Source: Tetrapisispora phaffii CBS 4417 (Eukaryota > Ascomycota > Saccharomycetes > Saccharomycetales > Saccharomycetaceae). From it: a stretch of DNA of 64,000 bases. Location of the stretch: assembly GCF_000236905.1 (NCBI RefSeq), contig NC_016522.1:248001-312000 (forward strand), read 5' to 3'. Under the pieces are notes generated by a model that saw only the letters and a program-made list of their open reading frames with translations, did no database searches and was not told the DNA's origin. How positions within the stretch are numbered: position 1 is the first letter of the stretch; every line of letters starts with the position of its first letter. Below are positions 61,327 to 64,000 of this stretch, piece after piece. The position numbers and the translations under genes are program-made.

Positions 61327-62937
61327 ATGGCTGAACAAGAGTCTGCTACAACACCTATGTCAAAAGCTGATTCTGTGGAAAATATGACCAGTATCAATTT
61401 GGATACTGCGACTGCAGTTCAATCGCAAGCTTCTACAGAAGAGAAGAAGATGGACTATGATAATGAGGCACAAAAACTAGAGGATAAAGCCTTAGTCTTT
61501 TTGATTAAACAATCTCGTCCAGTCATGATACCAGACTTTGCAAAATGGTTTGATATCAACAAGATTCATGAGATTGAAAAAAAATCCTTACCTGAATTCT
61601 TTAACGAAACTTCAAGGTTCAAAACTGAAAAAGCTTATAAAGACACTAGAAATTTCATCATTAACACATATAGGCTCTCTCCGTTTGAATATTTAACAAT
61701 GACTTCAGTCAGAAGAAATATTGCAATGGATATTTCTTCAATTTATAAGATTTTTAAATTCGTTGAAAAATGGGGGCTCATTAACTATAGAATAGATCCA
61801 AGATCAAAATCGTCGATAATGGGACCAAGCTTTACAGGTCATTTCAAAGTTCTATTGGATACACCAGATGGATTGAAACCTCACGTTCCTATGGCATCGG
61901 AAGTTTCGAAGAAAAGAACAAGAGATGACATAGAATATCTGGACTCATTGACAAACAATAATCTAGCAATTAGGAAAAACATTTATGATGAATTACAAGA
62001 TTTCAATTCATTCAAGTCGGCAGATAAATCTTCCACTCAAATACATAGAACATTCATTTGTCATGTTTGCAGCAATGACTCTATCGACGTTTATTACCAT
62101 AACTTACGTTTAAGAGAAGCAAACCTTTGCGTGAACTGTTATGAAATAAATCATTTCACAGATAACTTCAATAAAGAAGATTATGTGAAACTAGATATCA
62201 ACGCACAGCCTGATACGAATTGGTCTGATCAAGAGGTGGTTCTTCTATTGGAAGGTTTAGAGATGTATGAAAACGATTGGGACAAGATAATTAAACACAT
62301 TGCAAATAATAAAACAATTGAACAATGTATCGAGAAGTATATAAGCTTACCAATAGATGATAAAGATTTAAAAGAATTTGTTAGAAGAATGAAAGCAAAA
62401 CAAATAGCACAAAATGAAAAATTAGATACAAAAAAAACTCCTTTAGATGATGAAAAACTAAGATTAATTACAAAGACAATTAATTCACTGAAATTATCTC
62501 TTGAGAAGAACATAGATGAAAAATCAGCTAGGGACGACGAAAAGACAAACGAATTGATTAAAGAATCACAACCTGTGATTGAAGAATTGAAAAATACAGC
62601 GTTATCTAAAATAGATACAGAATTCAAAAAATTATACGAATTAGAAAGAAAATTGAAAATGTCATTAGATTCATATACAAAAGAACATGAAAATCTAACA
62701 AACGATAGAATGATGTTATCGAAACAAATACTATCAATTAATAAAGAATTGTCAAATTCCAATGTAGAGAAAAAAATAATATTGACTAGTTCCAGTTCCA
62801 ATGGCATTCAAATTAAATTGTTAAATAAACAAAATGAAATAAATGAAAATAAACAAAAGCTAGAAAAGCTGAAAGCCACGGAAATCGAATCAATATCACA
62901 TTCAGATATAAAAAAGTATGCAGTTGTATCATTATAA
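61327..62937 (+). CDS. RSC8: RSC chromatin-remodelling subunit Rsc8 (Swi3-related)
   Basis: This 536-residue core subunit of the RSC remodelling complex is essential in S. cerevisiae (557 residues). The SWIRM domain is at about 55-150 (SRPVMIPDFAKWFDINKIHEIE and FEYLTMTSVRRNIA). A ZZ-like zinc segment is at about 240-270 (FICHVCSN and LCVNCYEINHF). The SANT domain starts near 298 (NWSDQEVVLLLEGLEMYENDWDKI). A long C-terminal coiled coil from about 390 onward mediates pairing. The paralogue Swi3 is much longer (825 residues). In S. cerevisiae RSC8 is on chromosome VI, so BCY1-RSC8 adjacency marks a break from the chromosome V/IX order. An A/C-rich leader precedes the ATG. Confidence 0.96.
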   Translation: MAEQESATTPMSKADSVENMTSINLDTATAVQSQASTEEKKMDYDNEAQKLEDKALVFLIKQSRPVMIPDFAKWFDINKIHEIEKKSLPEFFNETSRFKTEKAYKDTRNFIINTYRLSPFEYLTMTSVRRNIAMDISSIYKIFKFVEKWGLINYRIDPRSKSSIMGPSFTGHFKVLLDTPDGLKPHVPMASEVSKKRTRDDIEYLDSLTNNNLAIRKNIYDELQDFNSFKSADKSSTQIHRTFICHVCSNDSIDVYYHNLRLREANLCVNCYEINHFTDNFNKEDYVKLDINAQPDTNWSDQEVVLLLEGLEMYENDWDKIIKHIANNKTIEQCIEKYISLPIDDKDLKEFVRRMKAKQIAQNEKLDTKKTPLDDEKLRLITKTINSLKLSLEKNIDEKSARDDEKTNELIKESQPVIEELKNTALSKIDTEFKKLYELERKLKMSLDSYTKEHENLTNDRMMLSKQILSINKELSNSNVEKKIILTSSSSNGIQIKLLNKQNEINENKQKLEKLKATEIESISHSDIKKYAVVSL

Positions 62938-63361
62938 TTAATAAATATTTATAATCTTAATTTAAGGTACAAAATAGACATGAGTGCCAGATTATTCATT
63001 CGTGTATTCTCTAATAAGTTTAATTCTTAGACTAATAAACTCAACAGTGATACAATTAATAATCAGTGTAAGCATTCGTGTGACATACACGTAGCTCAGC
63101 ATATATTAGTTTATATAACCGACATATGTAACCAAGAATATATGTTTCTTACCTCATTAGTACAAATACTCTTTTTTTCGCTTACGAAAATTTCTTCGTA
63201 TATTTATTTATTTTACGATGAGCTTTGAAAACATTTATAAGACAAAAACTTCATTTTGAATGGTTCATTGAATATACTTACATAAGATGTTCAATTTATA
63301 TTTAACCTAATCTACTGATATAGAAAAAATAATACAGCCCTGTACGTATTAACTATTTAGA
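62938..63361. other. RSC8-YKE4 intergenic region
   Basis: This 424-bp AT-rich spacer holds the YKE4 promoter. No repeat or RNA gene is apparent. Confidence 0.5.
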
Positions 63362-64000
63362 ATGTCGTTGTGCAAATTATTGGCTGCTATAGCTACAATT
63401 GGCTTTACAGTTGCACATTCTGACTCAAACGTTGAGAATGTTAATGGTTCTACTAATATCACTCTTTTAAAAGAAATAAATCATAAACATGTACATTCTC
63501 ATGATCATATTCAAGGAACTTTTAATGGTTTAGGTTTATTTGGTGTAAATATCGTGAAACACATTGAAGAATATATATTTAGATATAGTACACGCTGTAA
63601 TGCTTTGCTTGCCACATTCTTTCTACAAATTGCGCCATTTATTATTTTGGGAGTAATTCCAACATTCAGAAATATGAAAGAAGATAGCTTACTTCTTCAT
63701 ATATCATCTTCATTTGCGGTTGGTACTCTGTTTGGTGACCTATTTTTACATTTGATTCCAGAAACTTTGAGCGAAACTAATGATGAAACAAAAATGCAAT
63801 CGAGTATGCTGGCTATATTTGTAGGATTTATGATGTTCTTTTTCCTTGATAAAATTATAAGAATAATAACTTTTGATCCAAATAACCCAGAAGAAAGCAA
63901 AAATGACTCCCATTCCCATTCTCATTCATCATCCTCATTGGAACCTGAATTAATCAATACACAATCTTCTGCAACTTCGACCGGTTTAAAAGAGAATGAT
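63362..64000 (+). CDS. YKE4: ZIP-family zinc transporter Yke4, 3' part outside the window
   Basis: The frame opens at the ATG at 63362 and is still open at the right edge after 213 codons. A signal-like hydrophobic N-terminus is followed by His-rich KHVHSHDHI near residue 45. Two membrane segments follow, including FLQIAPFIILGVIP. The ZIP signature FGDLFLHLIPETL is near residue 130. A further membrane segment is followed by a His-rich loop (SHSHSHSS) near 185. Yke4 (346 residues in S. cerevisiae, YIL023C) is an ER zinc transporter of the LIV-1/KE4 branch that moves zinc in either direction. The C-terminal membrane bundle lies beyond the window. Confidence 0.9.
   Translation, partial: MSLCKLLAAIATIGFTVAHSDSNVENVNGSTNITLLKEINHKHVHSHDHIQGTFNGLGLFGVNIVKHIEEYIFRYSTRCNALLATFFLQIAPFIILGVIPTFRNMKEDSLLLHISSSFAVGTLFGDLFLHLIPETLSETNDETKMQSSMLAIFVGFMMFFFLDKIIRIITFDPNNPEESKNDSHSHSHSSSSLEPELINTQSSATSTGLKEND

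Overview
The window is nuclear DNA of a budding yeast of the family Saccharomycetaceae. Coding sequence is AT-rich and intergenic DNA is even more so. Genes are compact and nearly intronless, and almost every protein aligns closely with a Saccharomyces cerevisiae protein. There is one spliced gene (MEI4), one tRNA-Gln(UUG) gene, and two assembly gaps (N runs), each beside a long TA microsatellite.

The layout is the main result. From about 1 to 59.8 kb the genes interleave, in order and orientation, the S. cerevisiae chromosome V block YER059W-YER044C (read backwards) and the chromosome IX block YIL050W-YIL033C. These two blocks are known sister regions of the yeast whole-genome duplication (WGD). 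The order is PCL6/7(-, cut by the left edge), MMF1/HMF1, FCY2, NEO1, SYG1(-), HIS1, MET30, PIG2/GIP2, the YER053C-A microprotein, PIC2, AGE2(-), HOM3, CBR1(-), JHD1(-), GVP36, TPA1(-), ISD11(-), tRNA-Gln, CAJ1, TED1, SAP1, NOT3(-), PRM2-like(-, two apparent frameshifts), SPO73(-), CST6/ACA1, MEI4, ERG28 and BCY1(-). Eight genes expected from the merged order are not seen: PET117, DFG10, RPL34, PKP1, RSM18, APQ12, CKA1 and CAP2. I infer a post-WGD species whose other copy of this block holds the missing genes, perhaps of the Vanderwaltozyma/Tetrapisispora type, but the genus is a guess. After BCY1 the chromosome V/IX synteny ends, at a GC-rich intergenic island (about 60.18-60.90 kb). RSC8 and the 5' part of YKE4 follow.

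The genes do not form one pathway. They include amino-acid synthesis (HIS1, HOM3), phosphate/PKA signalling (PCL6/7, SYG1, BCY1), glycogen phosphatase targeting (PIG2/GIP2), membrane traffic and lipid genes (NEO1, AGE2, GVP36, TED1, ERG28, CBR1), chromatin and RNA control (JHD1, RSC8, NOT3, TPA1, MET30), mitochondrial genes (MMF1, PIC2, ISD11) and a sexual/meiotic group (PRM2, SPO73, MEI4).

The non-coding features most worth a second look are: a 50-bp perfect palindrome and a second inverted repeat upstream of HOM3; a 22-bp perfect palindrome upstream of MMF1; a perfect URS1 just upstream of the spliced MEI4 gene; an inverted Reb1 pair beside the GC island; and probable LTR debris ending 16 bp from the tRNA. 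I found no convincing new multi-gene system. The region is a conserved chromosomal block with local oddities.
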